From the NCBI RefSeq assembly GCF_013085255.1, contig NZ_JABFCX010000002.1, positions 62,001 to 126,000 on the forward strand: 64,000 bases of DNA. The letters are read 5' to 3'. This DNA comes from Parvularcula mediterranea. Lineage in GTDB: Bacteria; Pseudomonadota; Alphaproteobacteria; Caulobacterales; Parvularculaceae. A program made the translations under genes and the position numbers. The notes under the pieces were generated by a model that saw nothing but the letters and a program-made list of their open reading frames with translations, ran no database searches and was not told the origin of the DNA. Positions 8,681 through 16,976 of this stretch are shown one piece after another. Each line of letters starts with the position of its first letter. Position 1 is the stretch's first letter.

Positions 8681-8956
8681 TTTCTTTCCCCACGAAAGAC
8701 CACCCCCACGGCGGACAATTTTGGTCAGGATCGAGGGTGAGAATACATAACGCCTTCTAAGAATGGCCTAAGGGCCGAGGTGAAGATGCGTGGAAACCCG
8801 CAGAAAATATGGCTTTTTCGGACTGCTGCCTGTTCCGGGAAGGAACAGTCGGTCCAATTCTGTCCCGTCACGGCGCAGGCATGAGCAAAGCCTGAACGCG
8901 CGGCGTTAAGGGATGAGTCAAATCCGTGAAGAGACTGAAAGAGCCTCTTCCATGAG
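8681..8956. other. Intergenic region upstream of sciP
   Basis: No convincing gene. The longest frame here (minus strand, 8725-8994) has neither the codon pattern of the neighbours nor a ribosome site. It holds the CtrA-like box at 8757-8771, one GANTC site (GAGTC near 8915, the CcrM methylation motif) and, at its right end, the terminator of the next minus-strand gene. Confidence 0.5.
8757..8771 (-). promoter_or_regulatory. Putative CtrA box upstream of sciP
   Basis: Read on the minus strand: TTAG-N7-TTAG, one change per half from the consensus TTAA-N7-TTAA, with exact spacing. It lies 77-91 bases before the sciP start. Known biology of sciP (CtrA target) makes the position plausible; binding is inference. 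Confidence 0.4.
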
Positions 8957-8980
8957 AAAAGGGGCCTCCGAAGAGACCCC
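8957..8980 (-). terminator. Rho-independent terminator of the second VPLPA-tail gene
   Basis: On the minus strand GGGGTCTC-TTCG-GAGGCCCC, with one internal mismatch, is followed by TTTTC. It is about 30 bases past the stop of the gene at 9012-9749. Confidence 0.65.
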
Positions 8981-9011
8981 CTCCCACACACCATCGGTTA
9001 TGCGTGAGACT

Positions 9012-9749
9012 TCAGCCCCTCCGCCTGCGCAGGAATGCGAGAACAGGAAGGAACAGAAGACCAGCGGCTGGGATCGGGATCGGATTGTCCATCCCGAGGT
9101 CAGTAAAGCGCAGCGTGTCGAGACCGATATTGCTGTCCGGGAAGGACGCATTGTTGTCGAAGTCGTCGATCACGACCCGGGCGATGTTGGTCATCGGGTT
9201 GTCGGACAGGAAGCCTGCGAAGCGAGAGCCGCCAGCGCTCATGGGCTCAAAACCGATGGGTGTGATCCGCCCGACCTCAGCCCCGGTGCTGTCATACGCC
9301 GTGGCGCGCGAGAAGAGAGCGCCATCGACCGACTGGTAGAGGATGTCGAACGACACGGCGCTCACCGCGGTCGAGAACAGGAGCTCGATGGTATCGATCT
9401 GCCGGGGGTCAGGACCCGGGACGAGGGCCGAGCCCCCCGGGGACAGGATCTGGGTGCCTGATGTGGCTGGCATGGAGTTCAGGCCACCGGGCATCTGCGG
9501 CGGGGTAAAGGTGCTCGAACCCAAAACGACGTCGAGCGAGTTGCCACTGGGGCTGACGATCAGGACACCGCCAAGATCATCGCCGGTCACATCGGTTCCC
9601 ACGGCGAGGTTATCGAAGTCGACGGTCGTGAGCATGATGGCGGCTGCGTCGGCATCGAACGTCGCCTGGTCGGTGTATGTGGTCACCGCAGCCGAGGCGA
9701 CGGCATTCACAAGGAACGCGGCAGCAGCTGCGCAGAGTTTACGTTTCAT
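9012..9749 (-). CDS. Secreted protein with VPLPA-like C-terminal sorting signal (2 of 4)
   Basis: 245 residues. Signal peptide MKRKLCAAAAAFLVNAVASA, then VTTYTDQATFDADA, which opens many PEP-CTERM-type extracellular proteins, and a long beta-rich domain. The tail is NPIPIPAAGLLFLPVLAF followed by RRRRG. Expected to be exported and processed by an exosortase, then retained at the surface or released. No enzymatic motif is visible. Start at 9749 because AAGAAGGGGG precedes it; the frame continues to 9779. It has its own terminator, so it is probably monocistronic. Confidence 0.8.
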   Translation of the reverse strand: MKRKLCAAAAAFLVNAVASAAVTTYTDQATFDADAAAIMLTTVDFDNLAVGTDVTGDDLGGVLIVSPSGNSLDVVLGSSTFTPPQMPGGLNSMPATSGTQILSPGGSALVPGPDPRQIDTIELLFSTAVSAVSFDILYQSVDGALFSRATAYDSTGAEVGRITPIGFEPMSAGGSRFAGFLSDNPMTNIARVVIDDFDNNASFPDSNIGLDTLRFTDLGMDNPIPIPAAGLLFLPVLAFLRRRRG

Positions 9750-9857
9750 TGGATCCCCCTTCTTGGACCAAGGAGGCACAGCGCCCCTCTACTCACAGAA
9801 GCGTGAGGTTTGAGGAAATCCGGTCAGACTTTCTTCACCATCTGCAGCGGCAAGGGC

Positions 9858-9971
9858 TCAGTCGAGGTTGCTCACCACCCAGTCGCGGAACACCGGGCAC
9901 TCGGTGCATTGGTAGTAGCGCGGCGCGTCTCCGCCGGTGAGGATGAGGAAGCCCGAGGGGAAATTAGGAAT
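9858..9971 (-). pseudogene. Frameshifted C-terminal tail of the small secreted protein
   Basis: In the frame one base off from the gene at 9964-10218, 37 sense codons run IPNFPSGFLILTGG, then DAPRYYQCTECPVFRDWVV and SNLD before a stop. Nearly every third position is G or C, as in the real genes, and the segment joins naturally after the GQRLG of the upstream part. A single-base indel near 9967-9972 would restore one protein of about 119 residues. This may be a real mutation, a sequencing error or, less likely, programmed frameshifting. Confidence 0.5.
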
Positions 9972-10218
9972 AGCCGAGGCGCTGCCCGTCCAACTCGACC
10001 CCGCCCACGAAGACGCAGGGCGTCCTCATCATCATGAGCTGCCACGTCGTGGAAGGAAGCTCCTCAGAGGCAGCGACGATGCGGGCGATGTCTCCTTCTT
10101 CGAGCCTGAGGGCCATGCACTCGCGGAAAAAGGGCTCGCTCTCGGCGTCCGGCGCGCTCGGCACCGGGGCAGGCTGCGCCAGGGCGCTGGTCAGGAGGAG
10201 GATGAAGCTCGCTAACAT
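9964..10218 (-). CDS. Small secreted protein, probably truncated by a frameshift
   Basis: 84 residues as it reads. Signal peptide MLASFILLLTSALAQ; the mature part contains FFRECMALRLEEGDIARIV and MMMRTPCVFVGGVELDGQRLG before a sudden stop. A coding-like tail with two more cysteines continues in another frame down to 9858, so the intact form probably had about 119 residues. Family unknown. AGGAT lies upstream of the ATG. It is divergent from aspS, about 105 bases away. Confidence 0.6.
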   Translation of the reverse strand: MLASFILLLTSALAQPAPVPSAPDAESEPFFRECMALRLEEGDIARIVAASEELPSTTWQLMMMRTPCVFVGGVELDGQRLGYS

Positions 10219-10322
10219 GGAAAAATCCTAGGGGAGCACGCGCGTCTCCGTCCAGCGCTTGACGCTCCCGCGCGGTCCCTTCATTGCGGGCCTTTCCAGG
10301 ATTTCTCATCAGGACGACAGAC

Positions 10323-12158
10323 ATGCATCCCTATAGGTCCCACCACTGCGGCGCGTTGCGCGCATCCGATGTCGGCTCGGAAGTCCGGCTGGCCGGATGG
10401 GTTCACCGGAAGCGCGACCATGGCGGCATCCTTTTCATCGACCTCCGCGACCATTACGGCCTGACGCAGATCCTCTGCGAGCCGGAGTTCGGCCAGTTCG
10501 CAGAGGTCGACGCCGTACGCGCCGAGAGCTGCATCCAGATCGACGGCGTGGTCGTGGCGCGGGCCGAGGACCAAGTGAACAACGACCTCGCCACCGGCGA
10601 GATCGAAGTGCGGATCACCGACTTCAAGGTCCTGTCCGCCGCTGGCGATCTGCCTCTTCCCGTCTTCCAGGAGCCGGACTACCCCGAAGACATTCGGATG
10701 AAGCACCGCTATCTCGACCTGCGCCGGGAGACGATGCACAAGAACATCGTCCTACGCTCCGACGTCGTTAAGGCGCTCCGCCGCGGCATGGAAGATGCGG
10801 GGTTCACGGAGTATCAGACGCCGATCCTGACCGCTTCCTCGCCCGAAGGCGCGCGCGACTTCCTCGTTCCGTCGCGCCTCCACCCGGGCAAGTTCTTCGC
10901 GCTGCCCCAGGCGCCGCAGATCTTCAAGCAGCTGATCATGGTCTCGGGTTTTGACCGCTACTTCCAGATCGCGCCTTGCTTCCGTGACGAAGATGCGCGT
11001 GCTGACCGTTCGGCGGGTGAGTTCTACCAGCTCGACATCGAAATGAGCTTCGTCGAGCAGCACGAGGTCTGGGACACGACCGGCCCCGTGGTCGAGAACG
11101 CTTTCAACCTCTTCGCGGGCGACAGGAAAGTTGACGCCTACGCGGACTGGCCGAAAATTCCGTACGCGGACTCGATGCTGAAGTATGGCTCGGACAAGCC
11201 TGACCTCCGCATCCCGCTGGAGATGCAGGTCGTCACCGAGCACTTCGTCGATTCAGGCTTCAAGATCTTCGCGCAGATCGCCGCCGATCCGGAGAAGCAG
11301 ATCCGCGCCATCCCCGCTCCGCAAGGCGGAAGCCGTGCATTCTGTGACCGGATGAATTCGTGGGCCCAGAAGGCTGGCCTGCCGGGCATGGGCTACATCA
11401 TGTTCGACGATGGCGACGGCAAGGGCCCGCTCGCCAAGAACATCGGTCCTGAGCGCACCCACGCAATCCGCGACCAGCTCGGCCTTCAGGCTGGTGACGC
11501 GGCCTTCTTCCTCGCCGGCAAGGTCGAAGAGTTCGAGAAGATCGCCGGCGCTGCCCGGGTCGAGGTCGCCAAGCAGCTGCACGAGCAGGGCAAGACCATG
11601 CATGACGGCTCGCCGCTCTTTGAAGAGGACCGGTTCGCCTTCTGCTGGATCGTCGACTTCCCGATGTATGAGTGGGACGAGGAGCGGAAGAAGGTCGACT
11701 TCGGCCACAACCCGTTCTCGATGCCGCAGGGCGAGCTCGCCGCTCTCGAGAAAGCCGAAACGGCCGAGCAGATCCTCGCTCTCAAGGCGAACCAGTACGA
11801 CCTCGTCTGCAACGGCTACGAGTTCGCATCGGGTGCGATCCGGAACCATAAGCCGGAGATCATGTACAAGGCCTTCGAAAAAGCAGGCTACGGCGCCGAC
11901 GTCGTCGAGAAGGAGTTCGGTGGCATGCTGAACGCCTTCAAGTTCGGCGCACCGCCCCACGGCGGCATCGCCTACGGCGTCGACCGGATCGTGATGCTGC
12001 TGGCTGATCAGGAGAACATCCGCGAAGTGACGATGTTCCCGCTGACCCAGAATGCCGAAGACCTGCTCCTCGGTGCGCCTTCCGAGCCTTCGGATGAGCA
12101 GCTCAAGGACGTCCACATCCGTGTGGTGAAGCCGATCGTGGAAGCGAAGGGCGAGTAA
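10323..12158 (+). CDS. aspS: Aspartate--tRNA ligase
   Basis: 611 residues, normal for the bacterial enzyme. An N-terminal OB-fold anticodon-binding domain ([20 protein letters not shown], about residues 20-40) is followed by the class II catalytic domain: motif 2 [10 protein letters not shown], the bacterial insertion (GAD) domain, and motif 3 [13 protein letters not shown]. It charges tRNA-Asp; the alphaproteobacterial enzyme often also charges tRNA-Asn when GatCAB is present, which cannot be told here. ATG 10323 is chosen because [13 protein letters not shown] is the usual opening and AGGACG precedes it; the frame opens at 10284. Followed by a strong terminator. Confidence 0.97.
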   Translation: MHPYRSHHCGALRASDVGSEVRLAGWVHRKRDHGGILFIDLRDHYGLTQILCEPEFGQFAEVDAVRAESCIQIDGVVVARAEDQVNNDLATGEIEVRITDFKVLSAAGDLPLPVFQEPDYPEDIRMKHRYLDLRRETMHKNIVLRSDVVKALRRGMEDAGFTEYQTPILTASSPEGARDFLVPSRLHPGKFFALPQAPQIFKQLIMVSGFDRYFQIAPCFRDEDARADRSAGEFYQLDIEMSFVEQHEVWDTTGPVVENAFNLFAGDRKVDAYADWPKIPYADSMLKYGSDKPDLRIPLEMQVVTEHFVDSGFKIFAQIAADPEKQIRAIPAPQGGSRAFCDRMNSWAQKAGLPGMGYIMFDDGDGKGPLAKNIGPERTHAIRDQLGLQAGDAAFFLAGKVEEFEKIAGAARVEVAKQLHEQGKTMHDGSPLFEEDRFAFCWIVDFPMYEWDEERKKVDFGHNPFSMPQGELAALEKAETAEQILALKANQYDLVCNGYEFASGAIRNHKPEIMYKAFEKAGYGADVVEKEFGGMLNAFKFGAPPHGGIAYGVDRIVMLLADQENIREVTMFPLTQNAEDLLLGAPSEPSDEQLKDVHIRVVKPIVEAKGE

Positions 12159-12184
12159 GCTCTCGCTGCTTTTTGGGATGGATG

Positions 12185-12212
12185 GAGCCAGCCTTCGGGC
12201 TGGCTCTTTTTT
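12185..12212 (+). terminator. Rho-independent terminator of aspS
   Basis: Perfect 9-bp stem GAGCCAGCC / GGCTGGCTC with a TTCG tetraloop, followed by six T. It is 27 bases after the aspS stop. Confidence 0.93.
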
Positions 12213-12217
12213 GTTCG

Positions 12218-12246
12218 ATGGATCCTGGATCAAGTCCAGGATGACG
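12218..12246 (+). repeat. REP-like palindrome, copy 1
   Basis: Imperfect palindrome with core TCCTGGATCAAGTCCAGGA, flanked by ATGGA and TGACG. The same core recurs at 17826-17937, 44969-45066 and 53238-53341, always between genes. Confidence 0.75.
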
Positions 12247-12278
12247 ACGATGGAGAGGCGGACTGAAGCGCCCGACCT

Positions 12279-12887
12279 CTAGCGAACCGAATGGCTTTCG
12301 CTTTTCTGCATGCAGCCCCGTGAAACCGTCAGACCATTGAGACCAACCTGAACGCCGGCATCGCACGGAACCGTCGGCTCCCCGAGCTTTGCGGAAGCGA
12401 GTGTAATGCCGGCACTGACGGACTGCCTGAAGGGGTCCTCCGTGCGCGGAACGATGCCATGCACCCAGATGACATTCGTCTTCCACTCGTCGCGCTTGAT
12501 CACGTGAACCTCGACATCGAGCTGACCTTTGGTTGAGCGCGCCGAGGCACGACAGGCGAGGACGAAGACCATTCGCGGGCCTTCCTGCAGTTGCTGCCAC
12601 GCAGGACACTCAAACGTATCGACGGTCTCGATGGTGCCGAAGGCCTGGGTGAACGCGACGGCGATGCTCTCGAAGTCAGCGTTCTGCATGGCCAGCTCGC
12701 GGCCCGCCTCAGCCCTGATGAAACCGGGGTCCCAGCTTTCGCCATAGGTCTCGAGAACATAGCGAGCGTACTTCGCGCCTTCCTCTTCCTGATTGACCGC
12801 CGTGAAAGCGAACAAACCAATCTTCAGCGCCGTGACAACGAAGAAGCCAATCGCGAACGTACCGATGAATGCCAGAACCCTGACCAT
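12279..12887 (-). CDS. Hypothetical membrane-anchored protein
   Basis: 202 residues. One N-terminal membrane segment (VLAFIGTFAIGFFVVTALKIGLFAF, about 4-28) with no clear cleavage site, so probably an anchored periplasmic domain. The domain has three widely spaced cysteines (FECPAWQQL, LACRASA, VPCDAGV) and ends SESHSVR. No known family was recognised. The frame is open to 13409 on this strand, but that extension is antisense to the gene at 13005; ATG 12887 with the membrane segment at once after it is the natural start. Divergent from the next gene. Confidence 0.7.
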   Translation of the reverse strand: MVRVLAFIGTFAIGFFVVTALKIGLFAFTAVNQEEEGAKYARYVLETYGESWDPGFIRAEAGRELAMQNADFESIAVAFTQAFGTIETVDTFECPAWQQLQEGPRMVFVLACRASARSTKGQLDVEVHVIKRDEWKTNVIWVHGIVPRTEDPFRQSVSAGITLASAKLGEPTVPCDAGVQVGLNGLTVSRGCMQKSESHSVR

Positions 12888-13004
12888 GACCCACACCCTA
12901 ATCTGCCCAGTGGAAAGGTGAGCATAAGCCCCTGTCTGTGTGAAGTGATTTCGGGGCTGCTGACCTAGGTTCGTGGAGAAAGGAACCGTGCTAGGCTCCG
13001 CATC

Positions 13005-13505
13005 ATGCTCAGCCTTCTCGCCGCGATCGCAATGACCACTGCCGCACCTGAAGACGAAGTCCTCGACCGGATCGATGACTTCTTCATCGCGCTCTACCAG
13101 GCCGATACCGAGGCGCTTGGGGCGATGATGGATGACGAGCTGCAGCTCTACACCCTGCGCAAGCGGCCGGGGCGGGCGAAGTTCGAGGAGGTGCGCGGCA
13201 CCCGGGAGGGTTTCCTCGCTGGCCTTGAGGGCCAGGAGAAGAAGATCAACGAGGTCTATTGGGACGCCAAGGTGCAGATCTCGCCCGCTGGCCTCGCGAC
13301 GGTCTGGGTGCCTTACTACCTCGAGTATGAGGGCGCGCCGCTCCACTGCGGGATCGATGCCTTCACGCTGGTGAAGGGCGAGGCCGGGTGGCGGATCACG
13401 AACATCCACGACACCCGCGATCCTGAGGGCTGCGAGCGCCTCGGCAAGGACGAAGCCAAGGGTCGGATGCGGCCTGCGAAGCTGGTGAAGCTTCTCAAGA
13501 ACTGA
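13005..13505 (+). CDS. SnoaL/NTF2-like secreted protein
   Basis: 166 residues. A short signal-like start MLSLLAAIAMTTAAP is followed by VLDRIDDFFIALYQADTEAL, the first helices of a SnoaL/NTF2 cone fold, and by strands around VYWDAKVQISPAGLATVWVP and HCGIDAFTLVKGEAGWRI. Such folds bind small ligands or act as simple enzymes or scaffolds; no catalytic residues can be assigned. The gene ends exactly one base before the stop of the convergent 54-codon gene. Confidence 0.8.
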   Translation: MLSLLAAIAMTTAAPEDEVLDRIDDFFIALYQADTEALGAMMDDELQLYTLRKRPGRAKFEEVRGTREGFLAGLEGQEKKINEVYWDAKVQISPAGLATVWVPYYLEYEGAPLHCGIDAFTLVKGEAGWRITNIHDTRDPEGCERLGKDEAKGRMRPAKLVKLLKN

Positions 13506-13670
13506 TCAGTTGATCGTCCGCGCTTCGTCGCAGAGCGTCGGCTCGAGGCCTTCCTGGCAGAGGAAGCGCTGGGCCTGGCGCTGCATCTCGGGATCGTTGG
13601 CGTAGACCGCTCCGAGGAGGCTCGTGGGATCGTTGATAAGGACGCAGAGTTCTTCGAGTTCTTCGCGCAT
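13506..13670 (-). CDS. 54-residue hypothetical protein
   Basis: An ATG with GGGAGAG about 6 bases upstream opens a 54-codon frame: MREELEELCVLINDPTSLL, then AVYANDPEMQRQAQRFLCQE and a final RTIN. It is acidic, soluble, helix-forming, with three cysteines. Third positions are strongly G/C. It is 82 bases downstream of the flavoprotein gene on the same strand and abuts the convergent gene. No family recognised. Confidence 0.65.
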   Translation of the reverse strand: MREELEELCVLINDPTSLLGAVYANDPEMQRQAQRFLCQEGLEPTLCDEARTIN

Positions 13671-13752
13671 GGTGTCTCTCCCGTGGGTGCGATGTCCTCT
13701 CTTTCGGAGGGCCCACGGGATCGGTTTCGTGCGCTTGGCGCAAAGCTCCGTT

Positions 13753-15135
13753 TCAGGCTGATGCGAGGCGCTGGAGGTTCGCGAAGGCGGGCATCACGGA
13801 GGACTGCACCCGCATCAGGATCTCGGCGCGCTCCGGCGCTTTGTTGTCCCCGCCGGCGATGAGGGACGAGCCCATGTCGAGGCGCGAGGCCGTGAGGTAG
13901 GCGTCAAGCTCGGGGAACTGCCGCCACTGCCCCTGGTTGATGAGGCCCACGAGGAGCGTCGTCATATAGTCCTCCACCGTATCGGGGAGGGGACAGGGGG
14001 AGGCGAACCGGTTCTTCTCCGCCGTGCTTCCGCCGTGGACTTCCAGCCAGCCAAGGATTGCCGCTGACAGGCTGATCGAAGGGAAGCGCAGGATCTGGCA
14101 GGTAATCAGGTCATCTTCGAAGATCGGCCGGGTCGGCTTCTTGTCGATAGCTGAGGCCGTGCAGTCGATGAAGAGCGAGTGCTCGGGCACCTGGGCCTCA
14201 CCGCCGTCGAGCTTGATCTTGCCCGGCGTGATCTCGCGGACGCGTCCCATGCGGACGATATTCGTCACCTCACGCAGGATACGCCGCTCCTCACGGGAGC
14301 AGGTGGCTGCGTGGAACATGGACGGCGTGACGTCGTCATAGACGCGGAACCAGATGCCCTTCTCCTCCATCATCAAGGCGAAGTCTTGAGGGGTTTTCGC
14401 CGCCGCCGCCGCTTCGAGCTGTCCTGCGAAGCCGCCCATGGTCTTCCCGAAGAAGGCCTGGTTGTTTTGGGTCGTCTCTCGATCCCAGAGCCAGCTGTCA
14501 CGGGGCATGATCCATGTGATCTGCGCAGGCTTCGCGCCCATGCGGAGGAGGTAGAGGACCGCGTCGATGCCGGTCTTGCCTGCGCCGATGACCGTGAACT
14601 GCCGATGTTCTGGCGCGCGCGCTGGAAGCTCGTTTGGCGGTATGCAGACGAGTTCGGGCGCTACGCTATAGGCCCTGCGGTGCGTTCTCGGCACGGAGTT
14701 CTGGTGATAGGCGGCGTTGACCGTCTTGCGCCGCACGTCGACCTCACGCTCCTCGCCGCTCAGAAGGCTGCGGATGCGCCCTTCTTCGGTGACTTCGTGG
14801 AGGGGCAGGAACGTCACGCGGCCAGAGGTGAGGAATTCCTCCGCCATGTGGCGCTCGAAATGGTGGAGGATCTCTGTCCCCGTGGCGAGGGTTTCGAGCC
14901 CCTTGTTGGCGCCCGTGGTGGCGAACTTCCCATCGCCAAGCTTCCGGGTCGGTAGTCCGTAAAAGGATGAAGGCTGATGAAGTTCGACGAAAGGATAGGC
15001 GTCGACCCAGTGCCCGCCAGGCTGGGCTCGCCTGTCGACGATCGTGACGGTGGCTTCGGGGTTCTGGCGGAGCAGTTCGTCCGTGAAGCAGAGACCTGTC
15101 GTCCCTGCACCGATCACGAGATAGTCGGTTTCCAT
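13753..15135 (-). CDS. FAD/NAD(P)-binding oxidoreductase (monooxygenase-like)
   Basis: 460 residues. The N-terminal FAD motif YLVIGAGTTGLCFTDELL, the dinucleotide-binding end VTIVDRRAQPGGHW and a second Rossmann motif FTVIGAGKTGIDAVLYLL near residue 180 define a two-dinucleotide flavoprotein like flavin monooxygenases or thioredoxin-reductase relatives. The substrate cannot be read. A GGGAAGGCTGAGGG ribosome site lies in the 15-base gap after the dsbE-like gene, so the two are probably cotranscribed. No signal peptide; cytoplasmic. Confidence 0.8.
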   Translation of the reverse strand: METDYLVIGAGTTGLCFTDELLRQNPEATVTIVDRRAQPGGHWVDAYPFVELHQPSSFYGLPTRKLGDGKFATTGANKGLETLATGTEILHHFERHMAEEFLTSGRVTFLPLHEVTEEGRIRSLLSGEEREVDVRRKTVNAAYHQNSVPRTHRRAYSVAPELVCIPPNELPARAPEHRQFTVIGAGKTGIDAVLYLLRMGAKPAQITWIMPRDSWLWDRETTQNNQAFFGKTMGGFAGQLEAAAAAKTPQDFALMMEEKGIWFRVYDDVTPSMFHAATCSREERRILREVTNIVRMGRVREITPGKIKLDGGEAQVPEHSLFIDCTASAIDKKPTRPIFEDDLITCQILRFPSISLSAAILGWLEVHGGSTAEKNRFASPCPLPDTVEDYMTTLLVGLINQGQWRQFPELDAYLTASRLDMGSSLIAGGDNKAPERAEILMRVQSSVMPAFANLQRLASA

Positions 15136-15150
15136 GCCCTCAGCCTTCCC

Positions 15151-15705
15151 TCAGCGGGCGGCTGCCGGTGCCGCCTCTTCCTTTTCGAGCCTTGCGATCA
15201 GCGGAGCGAAGTCGCGCCGCCAATCCTTCTCGGTTATTGGTCCCTGGTAACGGAAGCGAATGACACCGTTCTTGTCGAGGACGAAAGTCTCTGGCGCACC
15301 GGTGACGCCGAACTCGGCGATGGCAAAGCCGCGCTGGTCGGCTCCCACCATGGTGTAAGGGTTGCCGTGACGCTCCAGCCATTGGGCTGACGCTTCCGGC
15401 GGCTCGTTCCACGCAATCCCGAGGATCGTCAGACCCTGCTCCTTCTTCTGAAGCAGGAGCGGGTGCTCGTAGAGGCAAAAGACGCACCAGCTGCCGAAGA
15501 CATTGACGAGCGTCACTTCACCCATTGGCACGCCCGTATCGAACGGCCCTGCGAAGCGCGGGATCGGCTCAAGCTCGATCGACGGAGCCGGTAGGTTCAT
15601 CAGCGCCGAAGGCGCAGGCTGACCGCTCTTGTCGAGAGCTCTGAAGGCAAAGACCGCGACCACGGCAAACATGATCGCGGGCAGGATGAGGATCTGCTTT
15701 TTCAT
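15151..15705 (-). CDS. DsbE/CcmG-type thiol:disulfide oxidoreductase
   Basis: 184 residues. One N-terminal membrane anchor (LPAIMFAVVAVFAF), then a periplasmic thioredoxin fold with active site WCVFC (Cys74, Cys77) and the cis-proline loop GVTGAPETFVLD. The DsbE/CcmG family reduces apocytochrome c or the CcmH protein in cytochrome c maturation. The rest of a ccm cluster (ccmC, ccmD, ccmF, ccmH) is not here, so the role is inferred from family. It is upstream of the flavoprotein on the same strand. Confidence 0.85.
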   Translation of the reverse strand: MKKQILILPAIMFAVVAVFAFRALDKSGQPAPSALMNLPAPSIELEPIPRFAGPFDTGVPMGEVTLVNVFGSWCVFCLYEHPLLLQKKEQGLTILGIAWNEPPEASAQWLERHGNPYTMVGADQRGFAIAEFGVTGAPETFVLDKNGVIRFRYQGPITEKDWRRDFAPLIARLEKEEAAPAAAR

Positions 15706-15716
15706 GAGAGCGATAT

Positions 15717-15745
15717 GCCCCTTCCGCGAGGGAAGCGGAAGGGGC
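15717..15745 (-). terminator. Strong hairpin between the third VPLPA-tail gene and the dsbE-like gene
   Basis: Perfect 11-bp stem GCCCCTTCCGC / GCGGAAGGGGC with a 7-base loop. There is no T run after it, so it may be a weak terminator or an mRNA-stabilising end for the gene at 15754, lying just before the dsbE-like start. Confidence 0.5.
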
Positions 15746-15753
15746 GAGCCGCC

Positions 15754-16311
15754 TCAGCCTCGCTTCCTGCTCGCCGCAAAGCCGGCGAGAAGGAGTGGGA
15801 CCGCGAGACCGAAGGCGGGCAGGGGCACTTGCTCAGCTGCAGCGAGGGTGAACTGCGCGTCGAAGGTCGTGGTGAAGAGGTCAAAGCTGCGCACCTGGAG
15901 GTCTGTGAGCGCGAGGACGACGCCAAAAGGGAAGCGCGCCGTTTCAAGCCCTGTGAGGTCGTTGAAGAGTACGGTCTCGCCATCGACTGCTGTCACCGTC
16001 GAGGAGGCGAGGAGCGTCAAGCCGGCGGGATTGAGAAGCTCAAAGCTCGCGAACGAGACGGTCCCAGCAGCGTCGGAAGTCACGAGGCTTTCGAAGAAGC
16101 TGCCGTTCAGGGCGACTTCCATAGAGATGCCCGGTGCATCAGAAGTCCCGTTGACCGTGCGCGGGAAACCGTTGGTCGAAACGAAGGTGGCGTCGCTGAA
16201 GAAGACGGTCGGACCGGTGGTAGCGATCGCGGCGAAGGCGCCTGAAGCCAGGCAAAGGGCCAGCATGGCACCCAGCGCCGCAAGGGCGCGTGAGGCGAGA
16301 GAAGCAGTCAT
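15754..16311 (-). CDS. Secreted protein with VPLPA-like C-terminal sorting signal (3 of 4)
   Basis: 185 residues. Signal peptide LAALGAMLALCLASGAFA, a beta-rich domain without recognised motifs, and the tail EQVPLPAFGLAVPLLLAGF followed by ASRKRG, the closest of the four to the canonical VPLPA motif. Expected to be exported and processed by an exosortase. The start at 16311 gives a signal peptide of normal length; the open frame to 16470 would put 53 unrelated residues before it. An inverted repeat sits 22-46 bases upstream. Confidence 0.75.
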   Translation of the reverse strand: MTASLASRALAALGAMLALCLASGAFAAIATTGPTVFFSDATFVSTNGFPRTVNGTSDAPGISMEVALNGSFFESLVTSDAAGTVSFASFELLNPAGLTLLASSTVTAVDGETVLFNDLTGLETARFPFGVVLALTDLQVRSFDLFTTTFDAQFTLAAAEQVPLPAFGLAVPLLLAGFAASRKRG

Positions 16312-16332
16312 TTGAGGGGCATCCTTCCAAAG

Positions 16333-16357
16333 GTTGTGCTGAATGCGATCGCACAAC
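16333..16357. promoter_or_regulatory. Inverted repeat upstream of the third VPLPA-tail gene
   Basis: GTTGTGC, 11 bases, then GCACAAC: perfect 7-bp arms. The distance of 22-46 bases before the start would suit an operator or a leader hairpin. Candidate only. Confidence 0.3.
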
Positions 16358-16537
16358 TCACGTATCCGTGATCGGAGGTTGTGGCTAGCCTTATCTGCAA
16401 CTTTCAGCAGAAGGTGGCCGTCCAGCGAAAAAACATCGCCCGGAAGCAGCGGACGCCCTTGTAAACACAACCCTTCGTTCTTTTATCGAATAACGTGATG
16501 CTTACAGCATTGTTAGCCAAGGAGGAGGGCGAACAAG

Positions 16538-16951
16538 ATGGAAGAACTGGACACCGTAGGCGCAATGGAAACCGAACGCAGGGGCGGAGGCGGCCTCTGG
16601 AAGGCGCTGCTTTTCCTGATGATCCTTGCCGTGGTCGGCGGGACCTTCGCAGTCTACCACTTCGGTGCCGACGCCAACATCATGATCAACGGCGAAACAA
16701 TCGATGACCTCCAGCCTTGGGAAGTCGTTGGCGGCGTCATTCTCGGTATTCTCGGGCTTATCGTCGGACTGATCGGCGGTGTTGTTGGGATCCTGATCGG
16801 TTTAGGCGCAGCTCTTCTTGCGATTGCTCTCGCTTTCATTGGCGTTGCGGGCAGCCTCTTTATCGTCACCGGCATTGTGCTTGGCCCATTCCTTCTGATT
16901 GCTCTCGTCATTCTCATGATCCGGCGCAGCCAGCGGCCGGAAGTTATCTAA
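16538..16951 (+). CDS. Multi-pass membrane protein, first gene of a YbjQ operon
   Basis: 137 residues. A cytoplasmic acidic start with a Gly-rich stretch (ERRGGGGLW), one membrane segment at about 22-42, a short polar loop (ADANIMINGETID), then three closely packed hydrophobic segments full of Gly/Ile/Val/Leu, ending IRRSQRPEVI. AAGGAGGAGGG precedes the ATG. No family recognised. The loop NIMINGETIDDLQPWE is the only obvious soluble interaction site. It starts a compact plus-strand run of four genes. Confidence 0.75.
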   Translation: MEELDTVGAMETERRGGGGLWKALLFLMILAVVGGTFAVYHFGADANIMINGETIDDLQPWEVVGGVILGILGLIVGLIGGVVGILIGLGAALLAIALAFIGVAGSLFIVTGIVLGPFLLIALVILMIRRSQRPEVI

Positions 16952-16976
16952 CGCACACGGAAGAGGGGAGGCAGCC

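Noticed and set aside
8725-8994. 89-codon minus-strand frame before sciP
   Set aside because: No ribosome site, mixed codon bias, and it crosses the terminator of the neighbouring gene.
11253-12233. 326-codon minus-strand open frame
   Set aside because: Antisense to aspS and running through its terminator; no domain visible.
12888-13409. N-terminal extension of the gene at 12279
   Set aside because: It covers the opposite strand of the SnoaL-like gene and would put the membrane segment in the middle of the protein.
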